Origin: Caballeronia megalochromosomata
GTDB taxonomy: Bacteria; Pseudomonadota; Gammaproteobacteria; Burkholderiales; Burkholderiaceae
Length of the DNA: 64,000 nucleotides
Assembly (NCBI GenBank): GCA_001580565.1
Contig: LRBF01000105.1
Span: 1 to 64,000 of the forward strand
Direction of reading: 5' to 3'
The notes below the pieces were generated by a model. It was not told the origin of the DNA. It made no database searches and saw only the letters and a program-made list of their open reading frames with translations. Positions 7,964 through 18,863 of this stretch are shown piece by piece (positions within the stretch are counted from its first letter, which is position 1; the number at the start of each line of letters is the position of its first letter). The position numbers were made by a program, and so were the translations under genes.

Positions 7964-8776
7964 ATGCAGCGCAGAAATTTGCTCAAAGCCATTACCGCCG
8001 TCGCGGCATCCGCCGCGTTGTTCACGAGCCTCGCCGCTCACGCCGATGACAAGGTGATCAAGGTCGGCACCATCGGCGGTCCCGACGCGCAGATCTGGCA
8101 AGTCGTGCAGAAGGTCGCGAAGCGCGACGGGCTCAACGTGAAGGTCATCGAGTTCAATGACTACGTTCAGCCGAACGCGGCGCTCGACGCCGGCGATCTC
8201 GACGCGAACAGCTTCCAGCATCAGCCGTATCTCGACAGCCAGATCAAGCAGCGCGGGTACAAAATCGTGAACGCGGGGCTGACGTATATTTCGCCGCTCG
8301 GCGTGTATTCGAAAAAGCTGAAGTCGCTGAAGGATCTGCCGCAAGGTGCGAAGGTCGCGGTGCCGAATGATCCGTCGAACGAGAATCGCGCGCTTTTGCT
8401 GCTGCAATCGCAAGGCGTGATCAAGCTGAAGGCGGGCGCCGGCACGAACGGCAACAACGCGACGGCGCTCGACGTGGCGGACAATCCGAAGAAGATCAAA
8501 CTCGTCGAACTCGACGCCGCGCAACTGCCGCGCACGCTCGCCGACGTCGATGCCGCCGCGATCAACACGAACTTCGCGCTCGCGGCCGGCCTGCAGCCGA
8601 CGAAGGACGCCATCGCGCTCGAAGACGTGCATAGCCCGTATGCGAACCTGATCGCGGTGCGTGCGAAGGACAAGGACCAGCCGTGGGTGAAGAAGCTGGT
8701 CGCCGCCTATCAGTCTGAAGACGTGCGCCAGTTCCTCAAGAGCGAGTTCAAGGGCTCGGTTGTGCCTTCCTTCTGA
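7964..8776 (+). CDS. MetQ/NlpA-family ABC transporter substrate-binding protein
   Basis: Periplasmic binding protein related to the D-methionine receptor MetQ. The 270-aa product begins MQRRNLLKAITAVAASAALF and has a signal peptide ending AHA-DDKV, with no lipobox cysteine. It should therefore be secreted as a soluble protein rather than a lipoprotein. Family motifs are KVGTIGGPDAQIWQVVQKVA, VIEFNDYVQPNAALDAGDLDANSFQHQPYLD and VPNDPSNENRALLLLQ. No metN or metI lies beside it, so it is an orphan that must work with a permease elsewhere. ATG 7964 is chosen because it gives the signal peptide and has ACAGGAAC upstream. Ligand methionine is inferred from family. Confidence 0.9.
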   Translation: MQRRNLLKAITAVAASAALFTSLAAHADDKVIKVGTIGGPDAQIWQVVQKVAKRDGLNVKVIEFNDYVQPNAALDAGDLDANSFQHQPYLDSQIKQRGYKIVNAGLTYISPLGVYSKKLKSLKDLPQGAKVAVPNDPSNENRALLLLQSQGVIKLKAGAGTNGNNATALDVADNPKKIKLVELDAAQLPRTLADVDAAAINTNFALAAGLQPTKDAIALEDVHSPYANLIAVRAKDKDQPWVKKLVAAYQSEDVRQFLKSEFKGSVVPSF

Positions 8777-8799
8777 GCGCGATCGCGCACGGCAATGCA

Positions 8800-8825
8800 A
8801 CGGCGTCCCGCGGGACGCCGTTTTT
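8800..8825 (+). terminator. Terminator after the MetQ-like gene
   Basis: A perfect 20-bp palindrome at 8801-8820 (half-site CGGCGTCCCG) followed by TTTTT, 24 bp after the stop codon. Confidence 0.92.
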
Positions 8826-8839
8826 ACTCGCGGCGCTGT

Positions 8840-9766
8840 TTAGTCAACGAAGCTCGGCTGGAGTTCTCTTTGCCACACGAGACTCCCGGCCGCGTCCTGC
8901 ACGGGCGAGAAACCGGTTCGCTGAAACAGCCCGCAAAGGTCTTCGTGAGGTTCATTGAGGCGGCAGATCACCTGATCGTAGCGAGCGCCGTGCGCGAAAT
9001 TCGTGCATGCGGCGACGAGCCGTTCGCCCAGCCCGCGCCGCCGCGCGCCCGGCTCGACGAACAGCAATTCGATTCGCGCCTGACGTTCGGACTCCGCAGT
9101 AAGTAACGCCGCGCCGACGCGCGTGGACGTGCCTTGTTCGGCGACCCAGCAGGCGATGCGCGGCGTGCTTACCTGCATCTCGGCGAGAAAGCGCGCCACC
9201 GTCTTCGCCGTGGACGCCTCGCTGAAGAGCCTCGGCAGCTCGCCCGAATAGAGATGCGCCTGACGCTCTATCATCCAGCCGAAGTCTCCGGCGCGGGGCA
9301 CGCGCAGCCGGGTGTCCCCCTCGACGCCTACCGGCGAGAGCAGGCGTTCGACGTCCGCCATTGCAGTGCATAGCTGGTCGATTTCAGCGGTGGTCAGCCG
9401 TTTGAGCAGCGTGGCGGTTTCGGTCGACACGTGCAGGTCGATCTCGTCGACCTTGGCTTTCGCCTCGGGCGTGATGCGCAGCAAGTGCGCGCGCCCGTCC
9501 AGTTCGTTCTTTCGTCGCACGACGAGGCCGAGCTTCTGAAAGTTGTTGATCAACCGGCTCAGATATCCCGTATCCAGTCCGAGGTTGCGCGACAACTCGG
9601 CGGCCGTGGTGGCTCGCGCTTGCGCCAGTTCGTGCAGGATGCGGACTTCTGTCAATGAAAAGCAGCTTTTATGCAGCCGTTCGTGGAGTGCGCCGGTATG
9701 GCGCGCATAAAAACGGTTGAAGCGACGCACTGCTTCGACGGCCCGGCTCGGATCAATACTGCCCAT
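8840..9766 (-). CDS. MarR-GNAT fusion: winged-helix regulator with acetyltransferase domain
   Basis: A 308-aa two-domain protein. Residues about 1-150 form a MarR winged helix (LTEVRILHELAQARATTAAELSRNLGLDTGYLSRLINNFQKLGLVVRR, then the DGRAHLLRITPEAKAK wing). Residues about 160-300 form a GNAT domain with LLFVEPGARRRGLGERLVAAC, which matches the acetyl-CoA binding motif A (R/Q-x-x-G-x-G/A), and a C-terminal LYQ-like block read here as CGLFQRTGFSPVQDAAG. Such fusions are known in proteobacteria, but their small-molecule or protein substrates are mostly unknown. It is divergent from the nag region and has a dyad in its own upstream region at 9791-9819. Confidence 0.9.
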   Translation of the reverse strand: MGSIDPSRAVEAVRRFNRFYARHTGALHERLHKSCFSLTEVRILHELAQARATTAAELSRNLGLDTGYLSRLINNFQKLGLVVRRKNELDGRAHLLRITPEAKAKVDEIDLHVSTETATLLKRLTTAEIDQLCTAMADVERLLSPVGVEGDTRLRVPRAGDFGWMIERQAHLYSGELPRLFSEASTAKTVARFLAEMQVSTPRIACWVAEQGTSTRVGAALLTAESERQARIELLFVEPGARRRGLGERLVAACTNFAHGARYDQVICRLNEPHEDLCGLFQRTGFSPVQDAAGSLVWQRELQPSFVD

Positions 9767-9790
9767 TGTCAGTCTCTCATTGGTTTCGTT

Positions 9791-9819
9791 GGTATTAATT
9801 GTGAATCCGAACTAATACC
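9791..9819. promoter_or_regulatory. Candidate MarR operator dyad
   Basis: Perfect 7-bp inverted repeat GGTATTA (9791-9797) and TAATACC (9813-9819), with a 15-bp spacer. It lies 25 bp upstream of the MarR-GNAT start on the minus strand. The position suggests autoregulation; the match to any known MarR site is not established. Confidence 0.4.
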
Positions 9820-10024
9820 TGCATTGTGCCAAAGAAGAACGATCGTGCGAATACGAAAATGCCCGAAAAATGATTTGCCGGCAGTCAAGTAACCAATTCG
9901 TCAACTGGATCGCCTATACGGGTAAGTCCCGATACCAAATCAACTTTGCCAAGTCTGTGAATAACGTTCTAAATTATTGATTTATAAGGAATTTTGACGT
10001 TTGTTCTAAGATGTCTCATTAGCG

Positions 10025-10052
10025 TTGACTGGTATTATGTTGGTTATATAAT
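10025..10052 (+). promoter_or_regulatory. Sigma70 promoter for the nag locus
   Basis: A -35 TTGACT (10025-10030) and a perfect -10 TATAAT (10047-10052) with a 16-bp spacer, about 30 bp before the ATG of the broken gntR gene. The spacer contains two TGGT half-sites (tggtattatgttggtt). Transcription would run through the pseudogene toward nagA. Confidence 0.65.
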
Positions 10053-10082
10053 GGGCTCCAATTCGGCGGGTGAGGGTGTTTG

Positions 10083-10707
10083 ATGGAGCATCGCTGGCAG
10101 GATCTGACGCCGGACGCGCGGAGCGACACACCGCTTTATCTCCAGTTGGCCTCGCGTCTCGCCAAGGCGATCCACGCAGGAAACTGGGCGGCCGGCGAGG
10201 CGTTGCCTTCGGAGCGCACGCTGTCCGAACGATCCGCTTTCCCGGCTCACCGGTTTCACCAGAAAGATGGAGCAGCGCGGCTTCACGCCGGACTCGATCT
10301 GGCTAGATCGCGGACTGCGCGCAGCGAATCGCGACGAAACCGTCCGTCTGGGCCTGGCGCCAGGCGCGGCCGTTGCGAGCCTGAGACGGCTGCGGCGTGC
10401 GGACGGCATCGTGATGGCGGTCGAGCATTCGACCTTGCCCGTCGCCGTGGTGCCGGACCCGCTCGCGATCGGCGCGTCGCTGTATCGATATCTGGAGGCG
10501 CGCGGGCTGTCGGTGGTGCGGGCGTTGCAGCACTTTCGCGCGGTGAACGCCGGCGCGGACATCGCGCGGCTGATGGGCGTGGCGCCGAGCGCGGCCTTGC
10601 TGGTGATCACGCGCATCGGCTATTCGGCGGATCAGCGCGCGATCGAATTGACGGACACCTACTGCCGCGACGACTACTACGACTTCGTCGCGGAACTGCA
10701 TCGATAA
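10083..10707 (+). pseudogene. GntR/HutC-family repressor (NagR-like), inactivated by an internal deletion and frameshift
   Basis: The first 49 codons from ATG 10083 encode the start of a GntR winged helix (TPLYLQLASRLAKAIHAGNW.. then ALPSERTLSE). At about 10230 the frame changes. From 10234 a second frame reads PLSRLTGFTRKMEQRGF and continues as an intact HutC/UTRA effector domain (SLYRYLEARGLSVVRALQHF, ending CRDDYYDFVAELHR) to the TAA at 10705-10707. The recognition helix and wing that normally lie between these two motifs, about 37-40 residues, are absent, and the two parts are out of frame. Intact relatives are about 244 aa and repress GlcNAc genes; here about 207 codons remain. It lies directly upstream of nagA, so its natural role was surely nag regulation. 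A sequencing or assembly error cannot be excluded. Confidence 0.85.
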
Positions 10708-10871
10708 GCGCCGGCACAGGCGCGCATGACCCGGGACGCATCAAGAGAGCAAACAAGAGAACGAGAGGACCCAAGGACACCGTTCGCTTCTTTCGCGAAG
10801 AAAGCCTGCTCGCAGCACGGCGCGGACGGCACTGAACCTCATTCATGCATCGCGTACCTCCAGAGAAACTC

Positions 10872-11975
10872 ATGCTGAAAGGAAACATACTCACGACGGA
10901 CGGATGGATCCACGGATCGATCCGCTTCGAGAACGGCCGCGTCACGGCGCTCGAAGGCCATATCGCAGATCCGCTCGCCAACGACGCGCCGTACATCCTG
11001 CCGGGCTTCATCGACCTGCACGTGCACGGCGGCGGCGGCCGCGACATCATGGAAGGCGGCGATGCGGCGGACACCGTCGCGCGCCAGCACGCGCAGCACG
11101 GCACGACGAGCCTGCTCGCCACCACGATGACCGCGCCGCGCGACGAACTCATGGAAGTCGTCGCGGGTCTGGGAGAGCAGGCCAAACACCGCGCCGCCGG
11201 CGGCGCGCGCATGCTGGGCGTGCATCTGGAAGGCCCGTACATCAATCCGGGCAAGCTCGGCGCGCAGCCGGACGCCGCCGCCGTCGCCGTGCGCGATGAA
11301 GTGCTGAAATACCTCGAACTCGCGCCGATCCGCGTCGTCACGATCGCGCCGGAAATCTCCGGGCATCTCGACATCATTTCCGAGATGGCCGCGCGCGGCG
11401 TGCGCGTGCAGCTCGGCCATTCGCTCGGCACGTACGACGACGCCGTCAACGCGCTCAAGCACGGCGCGCGTGGCTTCACGCACCTGTTCAACGCGATGTC
11501 GCCGCTGCATCACCGCGATCCCGGCATGGTCGGCGCGGCGCTCGCGCATGCCGAATACGCCGAGCTCATTCCCGATCTGCTGCATGTGCATCCGGGCGCG
11601 ATCCGCGCCGCGATGCGCGCGATCCCGCGTCTCTACGTCGTGACCGACAGCACCTCGGCGGCCGGCATGCCCGACGGCGAATATCGTCTCGGCAGCCAGC
11701 ACGTCACCAAATGCATGGGCGGCGTGCGTCTCGCGGACGGCACGCTCGCCGGCAGCACCCTGACGATGGATCAGGCGCTGCGCAATCTCGTGTCGCTGGG
11801 CATTCCGCTCGCGGACGTCTCGAATCGCCTGTCGCGTTTTCCCGCCGACTATCTCGGACTCGAAGACCGCGGCCGCATCGCGCGCGGCGCATGGGCCGAT
11901 CTCGTCGTGCTCGACCGGGAACACGCGCTGACCGCCACATATGTCGAAGGAGAATCAATTGTCGAATATGCTTAA
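10872..11975 (+). CDS. nagA: N-acetylglucosamine-6-phosphate deacetylase
   Basis: Cytoplasmic amidohydrolase that removes acetate from GlcNAc-6-phosphate delivered by the PTS. The 367-aa product shows PGFIDLHVHGGGGRDIMEG (metal-site HxH), GVHLEGPYINPGKLGAQ (metal-ligand Glu), LGHSLGTYDDA, THLFNAMSPLHHRDPGMVGAAL and VTDSTSAAGMPDGEY (catalytic Asp). The start at 10872 is chosen over the ATG at 10845 because AGAGAAA lies just upstream and the protein then begins MLKGNIL, as in the family. The 3' end overlaps the next gene. Confidence 0.96.
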   Translation: MLKGNILTTDGWIHGSIRFENGRVTALEGHIADPLANDAPYILPGFIDLHVHGGGGRDIMEGGDAADTVARQHAQHGTTSLLATTMTAPRDELMEVVAGLGEQAKHRAAGGARMLGVHLEGPYINPGKLGAQPDAAAVAVRDEVLKYLELAPIRVVTIAPEISGHLDIISEMAARGVRVQLGHSLGTYDDAVNALKHGARGFTHLFNAMSPLHHRDPGMVGAALAHAEYAELIPDLLHVHPGAIRAAMRAIPRLYVVTDSTSAAGMPDGEYRLGSQHVTKCMGGVRLADGTLAGSTLTMDQALRNLVSLGIPLADVSNRLSRFPADYLGLEDRGRIARGAWADLVVLDREHALTATYVEGESIVEYA

Positions 11976-12975
11976 TGAGGCGCTGGAGTCCGCCGACGTC
12001 GTCGCGGCCCAGCTCGCCGATACCTCGTCTATCGAAGCGCTCGCGGTCAAGCTCGCCGAGCAGCCGCGCCATGTCGCGCTGACGGTCGCGCGCGGCAGTT
12101 CGGACCACGCCGCCAGTTATTTCGCGAGCCTCGCGATGAGCCGCATCGGCATTCCGGTTGCATCGCTGCCGATGTCGGTCGCCACGCTCCAGCAGGCGCC
12201 CTTGCGCGTCTCCGGACAGCTCGCCGTCGCGTTCTCGCAATCGGGCAAGAGCCCCGATCTCGTCGGCACGATGCAGGCGCTGCGCGACGCGGGCGCGTTC
12301 ACCGTCGCGGCCGTCAACGTCACCGGTTCGCCGCTCGAAAGCGCGTGCGAATACTTCCTGCCGCTGCTCGCGGGTCCCGAACTGTCGGTGGCCGCGACCA
12401 AGAGCTATATCGCGATGCTGTCGCTGTCGGCGATCGTCATCGCGCACGTTCAGCGCGACGTCGAACTGCTCAACGCGCTGAAATCGCTGCCTGACGCGCT
12501 GCGCGCGGCCGGCGCGCTCGACTGGACGCGCGCCGTGAAGGAGCTCACGAGCGTCGATCGCATGATCGTGATCGGCCGTGGCCTCGGTCTCGCGATCGCT
12601 CAGGAAGCCGCGCTCAAGCTGAAGGAAACCTCGGGCATCCAGGCCGAAGCGTTCTCCAGCGCGGAAGTGCGTCACGGCCCGATGGAGATCATCGACAAGG
12701 ACTATCCGCTGCTCGTGTTCGCGCCGCGCGGGCCGGAGCAAGCGGGTCTCATCCAGCTTGCCGCCGACATGCGCGCCCGTGGCGCGCGCGTGCTGCTCGC
12801 CGCACCGGAGGACGTCGCGGATGCGGAACTGCCGCTCGTCGCCACCGATCACCCGGCACTCGACCCGATCGCCGCAATCCTTTCGTTCTATGTGATGGCC
12901 GCGGGTCTGGCCGCCGCGCGCGGGCGCAATCCCGACGCGCCGCGCCACCTGAACAAGGTCACCGAAACCCATTGA
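11959..12975 (+). CDS. SIS-domain glucosamine-6-phosphate deaminase/aminotransferase-like protein
   Basis: Double-SIS protein of the AgaS/GlmS-isomerase type. It serves as an alternative to NagB in converting glucosamine-6-phosphate to fructose-6-phosphate and ammonia. Motifs are VARGSSDHAASYFASLAMSR, AFSQSGKSPDLV, AATKSYIAML, IGRGLGLAIAQEAALKLKETS and EAFSSAEVRHGPMEI. It lacks the glutamine amidotransferase half of GlmS. The start is uncertain: ATG 11941 lacks a ribosome site, TTG 11959 follows AAGGAG (11947-11952) at 6 nt, and ATG 11968 is the next option. TTG 11959 is preferred. It overlaps the end of nagA, so the genes are translationally coupled. Confidence 0.92.
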   Translation: MSNMLNEALESADVVAAQLADTSSIEALAVKLAEQPRHVALTVARGSSDHAASYFASLAMSRIGIPVASLPMSVATLQQAPLRVSGQLAVAFSQSGKSPDLVGTMQALRDAGAFTVAAVNVTGSPLESACEYFLPLLAGPELSVAATKSYIAMLSLSAIVIAHVQRDVELLNALKSLPDALRAAGALDWTRAVKELTSVDRMIVIGRGLGLAIAQEAALKLKETSGIQAEAFSSAEVRHGPMEIIDKDYPLLVFAPRGPEQAGLIQLAADMRARGARVLLAAPEDVADAELPLVATDHPALDPIAAILSFYVMAAGLAAARGRNPDAPRHLNKVTETH

Positions 12976-12987
12976 GTGAGATAGCCG

Positions 12988-15576
12988 ATGCGCCGTGCCG
13001 AGGAGTCACTGTTGAACCATTCCATCGATAACCCGAACGACGTCGTATTGCTCGCGCCGTTCACCGGTCCCGTCGTGCCGCTCGCAGATGTGCCGGACCC
13101 CGTGTTCGCCGAGGGCATGTTCGGCGACGGCATCGGCATCGACCCGCTCGATAACGTGCTCGTCTCGCCCTGCGACGGCACGATCACGCATCTCGCGCGC
13201 ACGCATCACGCGGTGACGCTGCGCACGAAAGAGGGCGCGGAGATTCTCGTGCATATCGGCATCGACACGGTCGAGCTGGGCGGCAAGGGCTTCACGCCGA
13301 AAGTGGAACAGGGCGCGGCGGTGCGCGCAGGCGAGCCGCTCATCGAATTCGACGCGGACTTCGTCGCGCGGCACGCGCCGAGCCTCGTCTCGGTGATCGC
13401 GATCGCGAACGGCGATGCCTTCGACGTTATCGATCGCGCCGGGCGTGGCGTGCTGAAAGCGGGCGCCCGCTTGCTGGTTTTGCGCGCGAAGCACGGCGAG
13501 AAGGCGGAATCCGCGCGCTCGGGCGCTGCCGTGACGGAAGAAGCGCGCCGCAACGTGACGCTGTCGCATGCGGGCGGTCTGCATGCCCGTCCGGCGGCGC
13601 GGGCACGTGAAGCGGCGCGCGGTTTCGACGCGAAGGTCGAAGTGCGCTACGAAGGCAAGAAGGCGCCGGTGGAAAGCGTGGTCGGCCTGCTCGGTCTCGG
13701 CGCAGGTGAGGGCGCGACCATCGAGCTCGTCGGCATCGGAGGACAGGCGCAACAGGCTGTCGAAGCCGTCGCCGCCGAATTGCTACGCGCCGCGCAGGGC
13801 GAAGTCGAAGAGACGCCCGCGCGCGCGAAATCGCCCGCGCCGGTTGCGGCGGCGCCCGCATCGGGCGAGCCGCTGCCGCCGAACACGCTCGCGGGCGTGT
13901 GCGCGGCGCCGGGCATCGCGGTCGGCAAGCTCGTGCGCTGGGACGATCAGGAAATCGTGCCGCCGGAACAGGCGAGCGGCCAGTCGGCGGCGGAAAGCCG
14001 TGCGCTCGACAAGGCTATCGCTCAGGTCGATGCCGAACTCGGCGAAACCGTGCGCACCGCGTCGCAGCGCGGCGCAGTGGGCGAAGCAGGCATTTTCGCG
14101 GTGCATCGCGTGCTGCTCGAAGACCCGACGCTCGTCGATGCTGCGCGCGATCTGATCAGCCTCGGCAAGAGCGCGGGCTTCGCGTGGCGCGAGGCGATCC
14201 GCGCGCAGATCGCACTGCTTTCGAACGTGCAGGACGAACTGCTCGCCGAACGCGCCGCCGATCTGCGCGATATCGAAAAGCGCGTGCTGCGCGCGCTCGG
14301 CCTGAACAACACGGCCGCGCTCGAACTACCCGACGAGGCCGTGCTCGCGGCCACGGAATTCACGCCGTCCGATCTGTCTTCGATCGACCGCACGCGCGTC
14401 ACCGCGCTCGTGATGGCGCGTGGCGGCGCGACCTCGCACGCGGCGATCATCGCGCGGCAGATCGGCCTTCCCGCGCTCGTCGCCATCGGCGATGCGCTGC
14501 ATGCGATTCCCGACGGCACGCAAGTGGTCGTGGACGCGTCGGCGGGACGCATCGAGCATGCGCCGACGGCGCTCGACGTCGAACGCGCGCGCGGCGAACG
14601 CGAGCGGCTCGCGGGCGTGCGTGAGGCGCATCGCAAGATGTCGCAGGAAGCGGCATCGACGAAGGATGGCCGCGCGATCGAAGTCGCCGCGAATATCGCG
14701 ACCCTCGACGACGCGAAGGCCGCCGTCGAAAACGGCGCGGACGCGGTCGGCCTGCTGCGTACCGAATTGCTGTTCATCCATCGCCAGTCGGCGCCGACGG
14801 TCGCGGAGCACGCGCAAAGCTATCAGGGCATCGTCGATGCATTGCAGGGCCGCACGGCGATCATCCGCACGCTCGATGTCGGCGCGGACAAGGAAGTCGA
14901 CTATCTGACGCTGCCGCCCGAAGAAAATCCGGCGCTCGGTCTGCGCGGCATCCGCCTCGCGCAGGTGCGCCCCGATCTGCTCGACGACCAGTTGCGCGGT
15001 CTGCTCGCGGTGAACCCGCTGGGCGCGGTGCGCATCCTTCTGCCGATGGTGACCGATGCCGGCGAGCTGCAGCGGCTGCGCGCGCGCATCGACGAATTGG
15101 CGCGCGAAGCGGGCCGCACCGAGCCGATCGAAGTGGGCGTGATGATCGAAGTGCCGTCGGCGGCGCTGCTCGCCGATCAGCTGGCGAAGTACGCGGATTT
15201 CCTCTCGATCGGCACCAACGATCTCACGCAGTACACGCTCGCGATGGACCGCTGCCAGCCCGATCTCGCCGCGCAGTCCGACGGCCTGCATCCCGCCGTG
15301 TTGCGCCTCATCAAGGCGGCCGTGCAGGGCGCGGAAAAGCACGGCAAGTGGGTCGGCGTGTGCGGCGCGCTCGGCGGCGATCCGGTCGCGGCGCCCCTGC
15401 TCGTCGGACTGGGCGTGACCGAATTGTCGGTCGATCCGGTGTCGGTGCCCGGCATCAAGGCGCGCGTGCGCAATCTCGATTACCAACTGTGCCGTCAGCG
15501 CGCCGAGGATTGCCTCGCGCTCGAATCGGCGCAGGCAGTAAGAGCGGCAAGCCGCGAAATCTGGCCGCAGGACTAG
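12988..15576 (+). CDS. Fused PTS EIIA(Glc-type)-HPr-enzyme I multiphosphoryl transfer protein
   Basis: An 862-aa cytoplasmic phosphorelay protein that takes phosphate from PEP and hands it to the EIIB of the adjacent NagE. Domains in order: EIIA-Glc-like (about 10-165, active His89 in ILVHIGIDTVELGGKGF), HPr (about 187-275, His199 in SHAGGLHARPAARA), an Ala/Pro linker, then enzyme I (about 298-855, His484 in RGGATSHAAIIARQIGLPAL and the C-terminal SIGTNDLTQYTLAMDR and GVCGALGGDP). This fusion is the NagF type known from Ralstonia and Burkholderia. ATG 12988 is used; an in-frame TTG at 13012 follows AGGAG (13001-13005) and could be the true start. Confidence 0.95.
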   Translation: MRRAEESLLNHSIDNPNDVVLLAPFTGPVVPLADVPDPVFAEGMFGDGIGIDPLDNVLVSPCDGTITHLARTHHAVTLRTKEGAEILVHIGIDTVELGGKGFTPKVEQGAAVRAGEPLIEFDADFVARHAPSLVSVIAIANGDAFDVIDRAGRGVLKAGARLLVLRAKHGEKAESARSGAAVTEEARRNVTLSHAGGLHARPAARAREAARGFDAKVEVRYEGKKAPVESVVGLLGLGAGEGATIELVGIGGQAQQAVEAVAAELLRAAQGEVEETPARAKSPAPVAAAPASGEPLPPNTLAGVCAAPGIAVGKLVRWDDQEIVPPEQASGQSAAESRALDKAIAQVDAELGETVRTASQRGAVGEAGIFAVHRVLLEDPTLVDAARDLISLGKSAGFAWREAIRAQIALLSNVQDELLAERAADLRDIEKRVLRALGLNNTAALELPDEAVLAATEFTPSDLSSIDRTRVTALVMARGGATSHAAIIARQIGLPALVAIGDALHAIPDGTQVVVDASAGRIEHAPTALDVERARGERERLAGVREAHRKMSQEAASTKDGRAIEVAANIATLDDAKAAVENGADAVGLLRTELLFIHRQSAPTVAEHAQSYQGIVDALQGRTAIIRTLDVGADKEVDYLTLPPEENPALGLRGIRLAQVRPDLLDDQLRGLLAVNPLGAVRILLPMVTDAGELQRLRARIDELAREAGRTEPIEVGVMIEVPSAALLADQLAKYADFLSIGTNDLTQYTLAMDRCQPDLAAQSDGLHPAVLRLIKAAVQGAEKHGKWVGVCGALGGDPVAAPLLVGLGVTELSVDPVSVPGIKARVRNLDYQLCRQRAEDCLALESAQAVRAASREIWPQD

Positions 15577-15643
15577 TTCGCGGATGTCTTTTTAGCCATT
15601 TCCCGAAGCAGCAACGACAAGACCTATATTTTTGGAGAACCCG

Positions 15644-17437
<1,794 letters not shown>

Positions 17438-17455
17438 TGCTGTAGTCGATGGTTG

Positions 17456-17490
17456 AAAGCAGGCGGCGTCTTCGGGCGCCGTTTGCTTTT
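17456..17490 (+). terminator. Terminator of the nag operon
   Basis: A 13-bp stem, AAAGCAGGCGGCG (17456-17468) with CGCCGTTTGCTTT (17477-17489), containing two G-U pairs and an 8-nt loop. It ends in a T-rich tail, 19 bp after the nagE stop. Confidence 0.75.
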
Positions 17491-17502
17491 CAGGGCAAGG
17501 TT

Positions 17503-17537
17503 AAAAGAAAAAGCCCGCCGTCTCTTCGACGGCGGGC
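17503..17537 (-). terminator. Terminator of rpoH
   Basis: A perfect 10-bp stem, GCCCGCCGTC (17513-17522) with GACGGCGGGC (17528-17537), and loop TCTTC. Read on the minus strand it is followed by TTTTTCTTTTAA (complement of 17501-17512), 30 bp after the rpoH stop. Confidence 0.9.
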
Positions 17538-17567
17538 TTCGCAATTTTGCTGAAGCACAGTCAGGTG

Positions 17568-18509
<942 letters not shown>

Positions 18510-18863
18510 AAGCTCCTTATCAACAATTCACTCGCCGCTTAACAAAAGCCGCAGTCAGACACGATATTAGCACTCCGGTTCATCGAGTGCTAAGTGTTAG
18601 AGCGTAAGGGAATGTGTGAGTTCCCACAAAGGCTATCGAATTTGCGGGATCAATAGGACAGTCCGTTGCACAAAGCGAGAAATAAACGACGGTTGCCGGT
18701 TCGCTTTCGAATCGGTTACCGCTCTTGTGCACTGCGGCGAAAGAAAATTCAATGAAATGGCGAGGATCGCTGCGATTCCTGCAAATTTTGAGAAACGACT
18801 CTAGAATTCGCGAAATAACGCTGGTAATGAAACACGCCCGTCATCCGAGAAAATGGGGTGCTC
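18510..18863. other. Divergent intergenic region between rpoH and the pagL-like gene
   Basis: 354 bp. The left 90 bp hold the rpoH leader and its CIRCE-overlapped promoter. The rest (about 18600-18860) is moderately AT-rich and must carry the promoter of the lipid A deacylase gene. I see no ORF, RNA gene or clear -35/-10 pair there. Confidence 0.55.
18567..18593 (-). promoter_or_regulatory. CIRCE element (HrcA operator) in the rpoH promoter
   Basis: Exact consensus arms TTAGCACTC (18567-18575) and GAGTGCTAA (18585-18593) with the standard 9-bp spacer. On the minus strand the element spans a promoter: -35-like TTAGCA at one arm and -10 TAATAT formed partly by the other arm and the following bases, 18 bp apart. 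HrcA binding would block rpoH transcription. HrcA-CIRCE control of rpoH is known in betaproteobacteria; the hrcA gene itself is not in the window. Confidence 0.95.

Larger units (their letters stand above)
9767..10082. other. Intergenic region between the MarR-GNAT gene and the broken gntR
   Basis: 316 bp of relatively AT-rich DNA. The left part holds the dyad GGTATTA / TAATACC, probably serving the MarR-GNAT gene. The right part holds a good sigma70 promoter reading toward the nag genes. The middle (about 9830-10000) shows no ORF, RNA gene or terminator that I can support. Confidence 0.6.

Noticed and set aside
10790..10815. Near-palindrome around TTCGCGAA before nagA as a terminator
   Set aside because: The arms do not pair beyond the central 8 bp and no T-run follows.
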